Assembly (NCBI GenBank): GCA_965212085.1 | Contig: OZ243042.1 | Location: 2,046,001 to 2,110,000 of the forward strand | Direction of reading: 5' to 3' | Source of the DNA: JAHRAW01 sp965212085 | GTDB lineage: Bacteria > Pseudomonadota > Gammaproteobacteria > Arenicellales > Poriferihabitantaceae | DNA: 64,000 bases | In this document: piece after piece, positions 44,994-53,544 of the stretch | Position numbering within the stretch: position 1 is the stretch's first letter | Layout: every line of letters starts with the position of its first letter | Translations under genes and position numbers: made by a program | The notes under the pieces: model-generated | Told to the model about the DNA's origin: nothing | Database searches by the model: none | Seen by the model: only the letters and a program-made list of their open reading frames with translations

Positions 44994-45443
44994 ATGAAAA
45001 TGGATCTGCCGAAAGTCCGGGACGCGGATTTTTTCAATGCGTTCAGCCGCGATCATCTGCCCGGTTATCTCGGCGTCCGCGTGACCGAGGTCACCGGGCA
45101 AACCGTTACTTCAGAACTGGCAATCCAACCGCACCACCTCGCCCCTAACGGCTACCTGCACGCCGGCGTCGTGGTCGCGCTCGCCGATACCACGGCGGCC
45201 TATGCGTGCGTCGTGCAGCTGCCGGATGGCGCCGGTTTCACCACCGTTGAACTCAAATCCAACCACGTCGACACCGCGCACGACGGAATGATTACCTGCA
45301 CCGCCAGCCCGCTGCACCTTGGCCGCACTACGCAAGTGTGGGACGCGCAGGTCAGCGCCGGTGAAAGCGCCGCGCCGGGTAAACTCATCGCGGCGTTTCG
45401 CTGCACGCAACTCATCCTGCACCTCAACCCGAAAATTCGATGA
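44994..45443 (+). CDS. PaaI-like hotdog thioesterase
   Basis: A protein of 149 residues with the hotdog fold signature APNGYLHAGVVVALADTTAAYA and a downstream VELKSNHVDTAHDG. These enzymes hydrolyse acyl- or aryl-CoA, phenylacetyl-CoA being the best known. It overlaps the following EamA gene by four bases (ATGA). Its place inside a Liv operon hints that the transported compound, or one derived from it, is handled as a CoA ester. Confidence 0.85.
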   Translation: MKMDLPKVRDADFFNAFSRDHLPGYLGVRVTEVTGQTVTSELAIQPHHLAPNGYLHAGVVVALADTTAAYACVVQLPDGAGFTTVELKSNHVDTAHDGMITCTASPLHLGRTTQVWDAQVSAGESAAPGKLIAAFRCTQLILHLNPKIR

Positions 45444-46318
45444 ACCAAAAACTTGGCGCATTGCTTGTTTTCCTCGCCGCACTTGCATGGTCTACGATCG
45501 GGCTTTTTACCCGGGTAGTGACCACCGACATTCCGACCACGCTATTTTGGCGTTCGCTCACTGGTGGGCTGTGCATTTTGGCGGTGTATTTGACTTTGCA
45601 ATATTGGCGCACTGGCCGTGCATCCATCAGCGAAGTATTGCGTTTTTCGCTTGGCGAAGCGGTCATCGGTGCGTTGATTGCCTGCGGGACGGCTTGTCTT
45701 ATTGCGGCTTTTTTCTATACCAGCATCGCCAATGTGGCGTTTGTTTACGGAACGATGCCACTGATGACTGTTCTGCTGGCGTGGCTTGTATTGAAATGCA
45801 AAGCCGACTGGATTGCCCTGTGTGCTTGCGTTTTCTGCATTGTTGGCGTTGCAATCATCATAGACGGGGCCGGGCAATTGGATGATTTTCTGGGTCTCGC
45901 CATCGCTTTGGCGATGACATTTTTTATGGCTGCGTTCACCATCGGCGCCAAATATTTCCCGGCCGCAAATGTAATCAAAGCCACCTATCTTTCGGGTTTT
46001 CTCTGCGCGCTGGCGGTGCTGCCGTTCAGTTCTTTTGCCGCAACGACGCCGAGTGATTATTTTTGGCTGGCATTGCTTGGGTTGGTAAGTTCGGGATTGG
46101 GATTCGGGGTTTACCTGCTTGGCGTGCAACGCACAACCGCAACCGTTGCCGCCTTGGTTGGGGTGACCGAAATTCCCCTTGCGCCGATTTGGGCGTATCT
46201 GTTATTCGCCGAAAACCCCGGGCAAAACACCATCATCGGCGGCGCGGTTATTTTGCTCGCGACCACATCCTATTTGGCCGTCCAATATATTAATCAACGG
46301 CGGTTGGGGTTGGTATAA
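45440..46318 (+). CDS. EamA/DMT-family permease
   Basis: A protein of 292 residues with ten hydrophobic segments in two EamA halves (ALAWSTIGLFTRVV near the start; second half from about residue 150). Probably a metabolite exporter. It overlaps the thioesterase stop by four bases and ends 32 bases before livH, so it lies within the importer operon. It is lower in GC than its neighbours. Not the same type as the permeases at 19913 or 57585 by direct comparison. Confidence 0.85.
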   Translation: MNQKLGALLVFLAALAWSTIGLFTRVVTTDIPTTLFWRSLTGGLCILAVYLTLQYWRTGRASISEVLRFSLGEAVIGALIACGTACLIAAFFYTSIANVAFVYGTMPLMTVLLAWLVLKCKADWIALCACVFCIVGVAIIIDGAGQLDDFLGLAIALAMTFFMAAFTIGAKYFPAANVIKATYLSGFLCALAVLPFSSFAATTPSDYFWLALLGLVSSGLGFGVYLLGVQRTTATVAALVGVTEIPLAPIWAYLLFAENPGQNTIIGGAVILLATTSYLAVQYINQRRLGLV

Positions 46319-46350
46319 CTCCCGCCCCCGCCGTTTTATTTTAATACCCC

Positions 46351-47262
46351 ATGGAACAAATCCTCGACAACCTCTCCCTCCTCCTGGAGTTCCCGGTCAT
46401 CAACGTCAAGATCATCGTGGATGGCCTCATGATCGGCTCGTTGTTCGCCCTCGCCGCTTACGGCCTTGCGCTGGTGTGGGGGGTGATGAACGTCAAGAAC
46501 CTCGCCCAGGGCGACTTCGTGATCGCCGGCGGCTATATCGCCTGGGCGCTCACCGGCGCCGGGCTGCCGCCGCTTATGGGGGTGCCGGCGGCCTTTGGGG
46601 TGATGTGGGTCATCGGCTGGGTAATCTACAAACTGGTGATCTCGCGGGTCATCGAGCGCGACTTGTTCACCTCGTTGCTCGCGACCTTCGGCCTCGCCAT
46701 CATGATCGCACAAATCCTCAACCTGCTGTTCGGCTCCGACACCCAGAGCATCAAACTCGAATACGAAACGTTGTATTTTCTCGACGGCTTCGTTGACGTG
46801 CCCATCGCCAAGTTGATCGGCGTGCTGCTGGCCGCGGCGCTGGCCGCCGGCGTGATCGTGTTTATGAAATCCAGCCGCATGGGCCAGGCCATCCGCGCCA
46901 CCGCCCAGGACGCCCGCGCGGCGCGGGTGCTCGGCATCAACACCGAAAAAGTGTACGCCTTCACCTTCTCGCTGAACGCCGCCATCTGCGGCGCGGCGGG
47001 TGCCATCGTGGTGATGGTGTGGCTAATCCAGCCGTTCTACGGCATCTCCTACTCCATCCGCGCCTTCGTCGTGGTTACCGCCGCCGGCCTCGGCAACCTG
47101 CCCGGCGTCATCGCCGCCGGCCTCGGCATCGGCGCGCTGGAACAATACGGCGCGCATATTTTCGGCATCGGTTATCAGCAGGCGGTGGCGGTGTTATTGC
47201 TGCTGCTGGTGTTGCTCGTGCGGCTGATTCAGCAGCGGCGGGTGCGGCAGAGTTTGCAGTGA
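46351..47262 (+). CDS. livH: branched-chain amino acid ABC transporter permease LivH
   Basis: A protein of 303 residues with about eight hydrophobic segments. GLALVWGVMNVKNLAQGDFVIAGGYIAW near the N-terminus and RATAQDARAARVLGINTEKVYAFTF in the middle are LivH-type motifs. It forms the membrane channel with LivM. It starts the HMGF block. Confidence 0.93.
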   Translation: MEQILDNLSLLLEFPVINVKIIVDGLMIGSLFALAAYGLALVWGVMNVKNLAQGDFVIAGGYIAWALTGAGLPPLMGVPAAFGVMWVIGWVIYKLVISRVIERDLFTSLLATFGLAIMIAQILNLLFGSDTQSIKLEYETLYFLDGFVDVPIAKLIGVLLAAALAAGVIVFMKSSRMGQAIRATAQDARAARVLGINTEKVYAFTFSLNAAICGAAGAIVVMVWLIQPFYGISYSIRAFVVVTAAGLGNLPGVIAAGLGIGALEQYGAHIFGIGYQQAVAVLLLLLVLLVRLIQQRRVRQSLQ

Positions 47263-47273
47263 TTTTTTTTACA

Positions 47274-48326
47274 ATGATAACCCGCCAAACCACCGCCCAC
47301 CTCGTCCTCCTGGCGCTCATCATCGCCGCGCCGTTTTTGTTTCCGGGTTTCGGAACGCAACTGGCGACCCTGTGGTTGATGATCATAGTCGCGCTGACCT
47401 GGGACATGACCGGCGGGCAGATGGGCTACAACTCCCTCGGCAACATTTTTTTCTACGGCACCGGAATGTACGTAGCCGCGGTCATCACCATCGGCCTCGC
47501 CCACGACGTCGGCGACTACACGAGTTCATCCGGCGGCGGCGTGTATGAGTTCACCGAGGCGCAGTATTTCACCGGCATGCTGCTGGGGGTCATCGGCGCG
47601 GGGATTTTTTGCGCCGCGTGCGCGTTGCTCATCGGTTACGTCACCTTCGGCCTGCGCGGGCCGTACTTTGCCATCGGCACCCTCGGCGTCGCCATCGCCG
47701 CCGGGGAACTGGTGTCCAACTGGGAGTGGGTCGGCGGCGGCCAGGGCATCGCGCTGCCGGTGTATCCCGGCGACCTCGACACCGGCAAGGTGGTTTTCTA
47801 CTTTCTGTTCGCGGCCACCGGCGTGGCGTTGTTCCTGTTCCTCAAATGGCTGTACGGCACGCGCTTCGGCGCCGCCATCAACGCGGTGCGCGACGACGAG
47901 GAAAAAGCCGAGGCCATGGGCCTGCACACGCTGCGCTACAAACTCGTTACCTGGTCCATGGCGGCGTTTTTCGTCGGCGTGGCCGGGGGGATTTCGGCGT
48001 TCCAGTTGATCCACTTTGAGCCGCTGGAAACCGCCTACCAGACCATCAACCTCGGCATTTTCATGGTGGTGTGCGTGCTGCTCGGCGGCAAGGGAACGCT
48101 GTGGGGGCCGGTGGTCGGCGCGGTGTTGTTTCACTTTTTCAAGGAGGTCACCTGGAACTACCTGCTCGGCTGGCAGTGGGTGGCGCTGGGGGCGTTGATC
48201 GTGGTCACCGTGGTGTATTTCCAGGACGGGGTCATGGGCTGGTTGATGCACCGCAAGCCGGAGTGGTTCGGGATTCGCGTGGATAGCCGGGAGGGTGCGG
48301 CGGATTCGCCGAATTCGCCGAAATGA
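47274..48326 (+). CDS. livM: branched-chain amino acid ABC transporter permease LivM
   Basis: A protein of 350 residues with about ten hydrophobic segments. GGQMGYNSLGNIFFYGTGMYVA and AVRDDEEKAEAMGLHTLRYK are characteristic of LivM. It pairs with LivH. ATG 47274 lies 11 bases after the livH stop. The C-terminal tail ends in a short ATTCGCCG-type repeat. Confidence 0.93.
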   Translation: MITRQTTAHLVLLALIIAAPFLFPGFGTQLATLWLMIIVALTWDMTGGQMGYNSLGNIFFYGTGMYVAAVITIGLAHDVGDYTSSSGGGVYEFTEAQYFTGMLLGVIGAGIFCAACALLIGYVTFGLRGPYFAIGTLGVAIAAGELVSNWEWVGGGQGIALPVYPGDLDTGKVVFYFLFAATGVALFLFLKWLYGTRFGAAINAVRDDEEKAEAMGLHTLRYKLVTWSMAAFFVGVAGGISAFQLIHFEPLETAYQTINLGIFMVVCVLLGGKGTLWGPVVGAVLFHFFKEVTWNYLLGWQWVALGALIVVTVVYFQDGVMGWLMHRKPEWFGIRVDSREGAADSPNSPK

Positions 48327-48333
48327 CCGCCTG

Positions 48334-49077
48334 ATGAACTCAATCCTCGAAATCAACGGCGTCAGCAAATTCTACGGCGGGGTGGTGGCCAACAAGGACA
48401 TCAGCCTGTCGGTGGCGAGCGGCGGCATCACCGGCCTCATCGGGCCGAACGGCTCCGGCAAGACCACGCTGTTCAACTCCATCGTCGGCTACCATCCCAT
48501 AGACGCCGGTTCCATCCGCTTTGAGGGCCGGGAAATCTCCCGCCTGCCGGTGCAGCGCATCGCGCGCCTGGGCCTGCTGCGAACCTTTCAGCAAACGCGC
48601 ATCTACGGCGCAATGAACGGCGTTGACAACATGCTCATCTCGCTGCCCCACCGCAAAATGCGCATGGCCGATTCGTTCAGCCGCAACAGCCGCGAAGAAT
48701 ACGACCGTGCCGACCACCTGTTGGAATTCGTCGGCCTCTATGAAAAGCGCTTTCTGCGCTCCGGCTCGCTGTCCTTTGGCCAGCAAAAACTTCTGGAATT
48801 CGCCATGGCGCTGATGAACGAGCCCACCGGCCTGTTGCTCGACGAGCCCACCGCCGGCATCAACCCGACCCTCATCAACGGCCTCATCGAACGCCTCAAG
48901 CGGGCCAACAGCGAGTTCGGCATCACGTTGTTCATCATCGAACACAATATGCGCGTGATCATGAACATGGCCGACACCATTTACTGCCTTGCCCACGGTG
49001 AAATGCTCGCCGGCGGTACCCCCGATGAAATTCAAAACGATCAGCGGGTGATTGACGCGTATCTTGGGGCGCACTGA
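48334..49077 (+). CDS. livG: branched-chain amino acid ABC transporter ATP-binding protein LivG
   Basis: A protein of 247 residues. Walker A is GPNGSGKTT, the signature is LSFGQQKLLEFA (the LivG-type variant) and Walker B is LLLDEPTAGINP. It hydrolyses ATP with LivF. The ATG at 48334 follows livM by 7 bases; the open frame upstream is not coding. Confidence 0.93.
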   Translation: MNSILEINGVSKFYGGVVANKDISLSVASGGITGLIGPNGSGKTTLFNSIVGYHPIDAGSIRFEGREISRLPVQRIARLGLLRTFQQTRIYGAMNGVDNMLISLPHRKMRMADSFSRNSREEYDRADHLLEFVGLYEKRFLRSGSLSFGQQKLLEFAMALMNEPTGLLLDEPTAGINPTLINGLIERLKRANSEFGITLFIIEHNMRVIMNMADTIYCLAHGEMLAGGTPDEIQNDQRVIDAYLGAH

Positions 49078-49097
49078 TGCGCTGAGCGAAACGTAAA

Positions 49098-49964
49098 ATG
49101 AGCGAACAAAAAAACACCCGTGGCTACGCCGGCGGCGGCGTTGACACCGTAATTTCGGTGGAGCAGGTGGCCCGCCGGGCGGCGGCCATCGCCGAAGACA
49201 TAGACGTCGCGCAACTCGACGCGCTGGCCCGCGGCAAACCCCACGTGTCCCTCGAAAACCTGCGCGCCGGCTACGGGCGAATGGAAATTCTCCACGGCAT
49301 CAACCTGCGCGTGGGGCGCGCCCAGTCGTTGTGCCTGATCGGCCCCAACGGCGCCGGAAAATCCACCGTGCTGCACGCCATATTCGGCTTCAACAATATA
49401 TTCTCCGGGGAAATTTTCATCGGCGAAGGCGGCGAGCGCGTGGACGTAACCGCGCTGACCCCCAGCCAAAAACTCGCCGGCGCCGGCATCGCCTACATCC
49501 TTCAGGACAAATCCATTTTTCCGGGAATGACCGTGGAAGAAAACCTGTGGATGGGCGGGTTCCTCAAAGCGCGCCCGCTTGAAGCCAAACAAGCCGCCGA
49601 AAAAGTCTTCGACAAATACCAGCGCCTCGCCGCGCGCCGCAAACACCCCGCCAAAGTCCTGTCCGGCGGCGAACGCCGCCTGCTGGAAATTTCAAGAGCG
49701 CTGGTGATGGACCCCGAAGTGCTGCTGGTGGACGAACCGTCCATCGGCCTTGAGCCGCGGTTTATAGATATGGTGTTCGAGATTCTCGATGACCTCCAGC
49801 ACAACGAAGGCAAGACCATCATCATGGTGGAGCAAAACGCCAAGAAGGGTTTGGAGTTCGCCGACATCGGCTACGTAATGGTGTCCGGCCAAATCGCCAT
49901 CGCCGGCAGCGGGGATGAGTTGCTGGCAAATCCGAAAGTGGGGGAGTTGTTTTTGGGGGGGTAG
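49098..49964 (+). CDS. livF: branched-chain amino acid ABC transporter ATP-binding protein LivF
   Basis: A protein of 288 residues, longer than the usual 235 because of a 50-residue N-terminal extension (MSEQKNTRGYAGGGVDTVIS onward). Walker A is GPNGAGKST, the signature LSGGERRLLEISRAL and Walker B LLVDEPSIGLEP. Last gene of the transporter. The extension has no recognisable domain; a later start near residue 47 is possible, but no in-frame ATG fits well. Confidence 0.9.
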   Translation: MSEQKNTRGYAGGGVDTVISVEQVARRAAAIAEDIDVAQLDALARGKPHVSLENLRAGYGRMEILHGINLRVGRAQSLCLIGPNGAGKSTVLHAIFGFNNIFSGEIFIGEGGERVDVTALTPSQKLAGAGIAYILQDKSIFPGMTVEENLWMGGFLKARPLEAKQAAEKVFDKYQRLAARRKHPAKVLSGGERRLLEISRALVMDPEVLLVDEPSIGLEPRFIDMVFEILDDLQHNEGKTIIMVEQNAKKGLEFADIGYVMVSGQIAIAGSGDELLANPKVGELFLGG

Positions 49965-49976
49965 CCGGACTAATTT

Positions 49977-50828
49977 TCACTTCTCCGCAGCAATATAAAC
50001 AATCCAACTTGGATCATCCACTCCCTCCTCGGTGGGAAAGTACTCATCATTCCCTTCCCCGGTTTTCTCATCGGTGCCTTCCCAGTAAACCGTGGAGCGG
50101 GCGAACCCCGCTTCGGCGAGCAGGTCGCGGATTTCGGGGAGAGTCCACATCCGCCATTCGTAGGAGAAGGCGCGTTTCATCTTTGAGCCGTCTCGGAACT
50201 TGAAATGGATGTGGCACACAGCTTCAAAGGTGATGGGGTTGAATTTGGCTTGATCCCAGAAGTAGGTGAAGTCGTCGAACTTGGTTTTTTCCTTGATGGT
50301 GCGCCAGGATTCGTGGCCGCCGAAGCCGTCCATCATCAGGATGCCGTGCTCGGCGAGGCCGGCGTGGGCGGCGGCGAAGTAGGCGCGCAGATGGTCTTTG
50401 GTCTTGAAGGCCAGGTAACTGAAATTCATCGCCAGAATGATGTCCGCGGCGGTCTGGTTGGTTTTGAGCACGTCCTGTTGCAACAACTCCACCCGGGTTT
50501 GCTGGTGCTCGTTCAGTTTGGCGACGTTTTCCCGGCGGCCCCAGTCGAGCACTTCGGCGTCGAGGTCGAAGCCGGTGGCGGTGTTGGTTTTGCGCCGCCG
50601 CACCCATTCGCAACTGGTGTTGCCGGTGCCGCAAAAATCCTCGCGCAGTCTGGCGGCTTTGTGGCCGCGGATTTCCCGGTAGGTTTTGTCCACCATGTCA
50701 ATTTCGGATTCCACGCACTGCACCGCCAACTGGTACAGGTGGTGGCGGTCGGCGGTGTCGGCGATGGTCTTTCCGTTGCGGCGTTTGCCGGCCGGATGTT
50801 TGGCTTGGTGTCTGCGTCTGCGGCCCAT
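49977..50828 (-). CDS. class I SAM-dependent methyltransferase
   Basis: A protein of 283 residues from ATG 50828 (the frame is open to 50882). A basic N-terminus, GRRRRHQAK, precedes the Rossmann core LREDFCGTGNTSCEWV and ATGFDLDAEVLDWG; DIILAMNFSYLAF is motif IV. It recalls uncharacterised methyltransferases with a DFCGTG motif I. The C-terminal half is rich in aromatic residues. It converges on livF and diverges from sixA. Substrate unknown. Confidence 0.8.
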   Translation of the reverse strand: MGRRRRHQAKHPAGKRRNGKTIADTADRHHLYQLAVQCVESEIDMVDKTYREIRGHKAARLREDFCGTGNTSCEWVRRRKTNTATGFDLDAEVLDWGRRENVAKLNEHQQTRVELLQQDVLKTNQTAADIILAMNFSYLAFKTKDHLRAYFAAAHAGLAEHGILMMDGFGGHESWRTIKEKTKFDDFTYFWDQAKFNPITFEAVCHIHFKFRDGSKMKRAFSYEWRMWTLPEIRDLLAEAGFARSTVYWEGTDEKTGEGNDEYFPTEEGVDDPSWIVYIAAEK

Positions 50829-50900
50829 GTTTTTTTCTTCGGGTGGGGTTAAAATGACGGCGTATTGTATACTGCCTTGCACTGATTATGGCGAACAATT

Positions 50901-51452
50901 ATGGCGAACAAAGAACTCAAACAACCCAAACAACTGCTCCTGCTGCGACACGCGAAATCCGACTGGGACAGCGGCGCATCCAACGATTTTGGGCGGCCGT
51001 TGAGCGCGCGCGGCAAGCGCGACGCACCACAGATGGGACGATGGCTGGCGGAAAACGGCTACCCGCCGGACCGCATCATCGCTTCGCCGTCGGCGCGAAC
51101 CACCGAGACCGTTGAACTGGTGTGCGCGGGGCTGGCCCTGGAAGAAGGGCGGGGCGGCATGCTTGACAACGTCAACGTAGTGTACGACCGGCGATTGTAC
51201 CACGGCGCTCCCGACCACATCCGCGCGCTCGCCGCCGAAAACCTTCAGGACTTCGACCGCGTGCTGCTGGTCGCCCACAATCCGGGCATGGAGCTGGCGC
51301 TGCTGGCGTATTGCCCGGCCGCCGAGCCTTTTGCCGACGGCAAACTGATGCCCACCTGCGCGCTGGCGGTGCTGGAATTCGACGGCCCCGCCGATGCCGG
51401 TACCGCGAACCTGCGGGCGCTGATGCGGCCCTCGGAAATTCAGGGGAAATGA
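50901..51452 (+). CDS. sixA: SixA-like phosphohistidine phosphatase
   Basis: A protein of 183 residues of the histidine phosphatase superfamily: catalytic RHAKSDW at the N-terminus, PSARTTETVEL and a second His in LLVAHNPGMELALL. SixA dephosphorylates phosphotransfer histidines (ArcB, PTS NPr). The name follows the motif RHAKS; the partner is not in the window. Confidence 0.85.
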   Translation: MANKELKQPKQLLLLRHAKSDWDSGASNDFGRPLSARGKRDAPQMGRWLAENGYPPDRIIASPSARTTETVELVCAGLALEEGRGGMLDNVNVVYDRRLYHGAPDHIRALAAENLQDFDRVLLVAHNPGMELALLAYCPAAEPFADGKLMPTCALAVLEFDGPADAGTANLRALMRPSEIQGK

Positions 51453-51587
51453 CCGGAAAAATGACCCCGGGAAAAATAACCCCGGCGCCGCCGTCAATTT
51501 CCCGATACTGCCGCGAAAAATGCCGTAAAATCCCAACCCGGCCCGGCCTTTGTATGGGATAATTTCGGGTGTTTCACGGAGCAACAC

Positions 51588-51614
51588 TGATTCAACAACC
51601 GATTCAACAACTGA
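51588..51614 (+). repeat. direct repeat in the recA leader
   Basis: GATTCAACAAC occurs twice, 15 bases apart, followed by TG. It lies 18 bases before the chosen recA start. No SOS box of the CTG-N10-CAG kind was found in the 180 bases upstream of recA. Confidence 0.7.
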
Positions 51615-51631
51615 CCATGGGAAACAATAAA

Positions 51632-52717
<1,086 letters not shown>

Positions 52718-52728
52718 CCATCAGCGGT

Positions 52729-53298
52729 TTGCCGTCCCGCGGCCCGGCGCCGCACGCGGAACCGGGCGCGGAACCGAACGCGGCGCCGCACGCAGAACCG
52801 AGCGCGGAACCAGACACCGAGTACCGGCGGCTGCGGGACAAGGCGTACCGGCTGCTGGCGCGCCGCGAGCATAGCGCCTGGGAGTTGCGGCGCAAACTGC
52901 AACATAAAATGCCCCATAAACCACAACAAAAACGACCACAAGCCCGGCCTCCGAACGCGGACCCGCAGCTAGTCGGGCGGTTGCTCGCCGAGTTGGCGGA
53001 GCAGGGCGCACAGTCCGATGCCCGGTTCACCGAACAGCATTGCCGCCGCCGCTACCAGGGTGGCCGCGGGCCGGTCAAACTCCGCTACGAATTGGCCCAA
53101 CACTGCATTGAGGAAGCCCTGATCGAGCGCGTGATGTCCGGCTATGAAACCCGCTGGCGGGCGCTGGCCATCGAAGTGCGCCGCAAAAAATTCGGCGCAT
53201 CCCCGGCCAGTTACCGGGACTGGGCGCGGCAGGCGCGGTTTTTGCAGCAACGCGGATTTACCACGGAGCAAATCGAGCCTTACGCCGGGTCATATTGA
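52729..53298 (+). CDS. recX: regulatory protein RecX
   Basis: About 189 residues. The RecX core is AYRLLARREHSAWELRRKLQ, LLAELAEQGAQSDARFTEQHCRRR and a C-terminal FLQQRGFTTEQIEPYAG, giving the repeated three-helix pattern. It limits RecA filament growth. No ATG precedes the core in frame, so TTG at 52729, 12 bases after the recA stop, is the likely start. The first 25 residues are a repetitive Ala/Glu/Pro segment from a short tandem repeat, making it longer than the usual 150. Confidence 0.88.
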   Translation: MPSRGPAPHAEPGAEPNAAPHAEPSAEPDTEYRRLRDKAYRLLARREHSAWELRRKLQHKMPHKPQQKRPQARPPNADPQLVGRLLAELAEQGAQSDARFTEQHCRRRYQGGRGPVKLRYELAQHCIEEALIERVMSGYETRWRALAIEVRRKKFGASPASYRDWARQARFLQQRGFTTEQIEPYAGSY

Positions 53299-53375
53299 CG
53301 CTGGATTCTCGCTCCCGTTCAAGCCGGGGGCAGGCGGAGGGATAGGTCGCGGCCTGTCCCTACGCCACCGCCCGG

Positions 53376-53395
53376 ACGGCGGACACCGCCGTTTT
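53376..53395 (+). terminator. intrinsic terminator after recX
   Basis: ACGGCGG (53376-53382) pairs perfectly with CCGCCGT (53386-53392) over a three-base loop, then TTT. A second hairpin (GGGATAGG/CCTGTCCC, 53339-53360) precedes it. Confidence 0.7.
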
Positions 53396-53399
53396 GCCG

Positions 53400-53469
53400 C
53401 TGGATTCCCGAGTCCGCAAGTGTCCGTAAGCCGCTTGCGCGGCAACGGACACTAACGCTCGGGAATGAC
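53400..53469 (+). repeat. dispersed palindromic repeat, copy B (70 bases)
   Basis: Differs from copy A (33281-33350) at one position (agtcc for agtac). It has the same outer ATTCCCGAG/CTCGGGAAT stem and inner GTGTCCGT/ACGGACAC hairpin. Further partial repeat sequence (gtcattcccgcg, then gcgtcaagtat) continues toward alaS, as it does near copy A. Confidence 0.88.
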
Positions 53470-53524
53470 CGCAGAGTTGTTGCTGCTCCCTCGGTGTCAT
53501 TCCCGCGCATTCTGACGCGTCAAG

Positions 53525-53530
53525 TATAAT
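53525..53530 (+). promoter_or_regulatory. -10-like hexamer before alaS within repeat-derived sequence
   Basis: TATAAT follows gcgtcaag, a segment also found beside copy A. It lies 15 bases before the alaS ATG. No good -35 box is visible 17 bases upstream, so use as a promoter is uncertain. Confidence 0.3.
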
Positions 53531-53544
53531 CCCCCCATACAGCC

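Noticed and set aside
53299..53544. Small RNA gene between recX and alaS
   Set aside because: The hairpins are accounted for by a terminator and by a repeat copy; nothing suggests an independent transcript.
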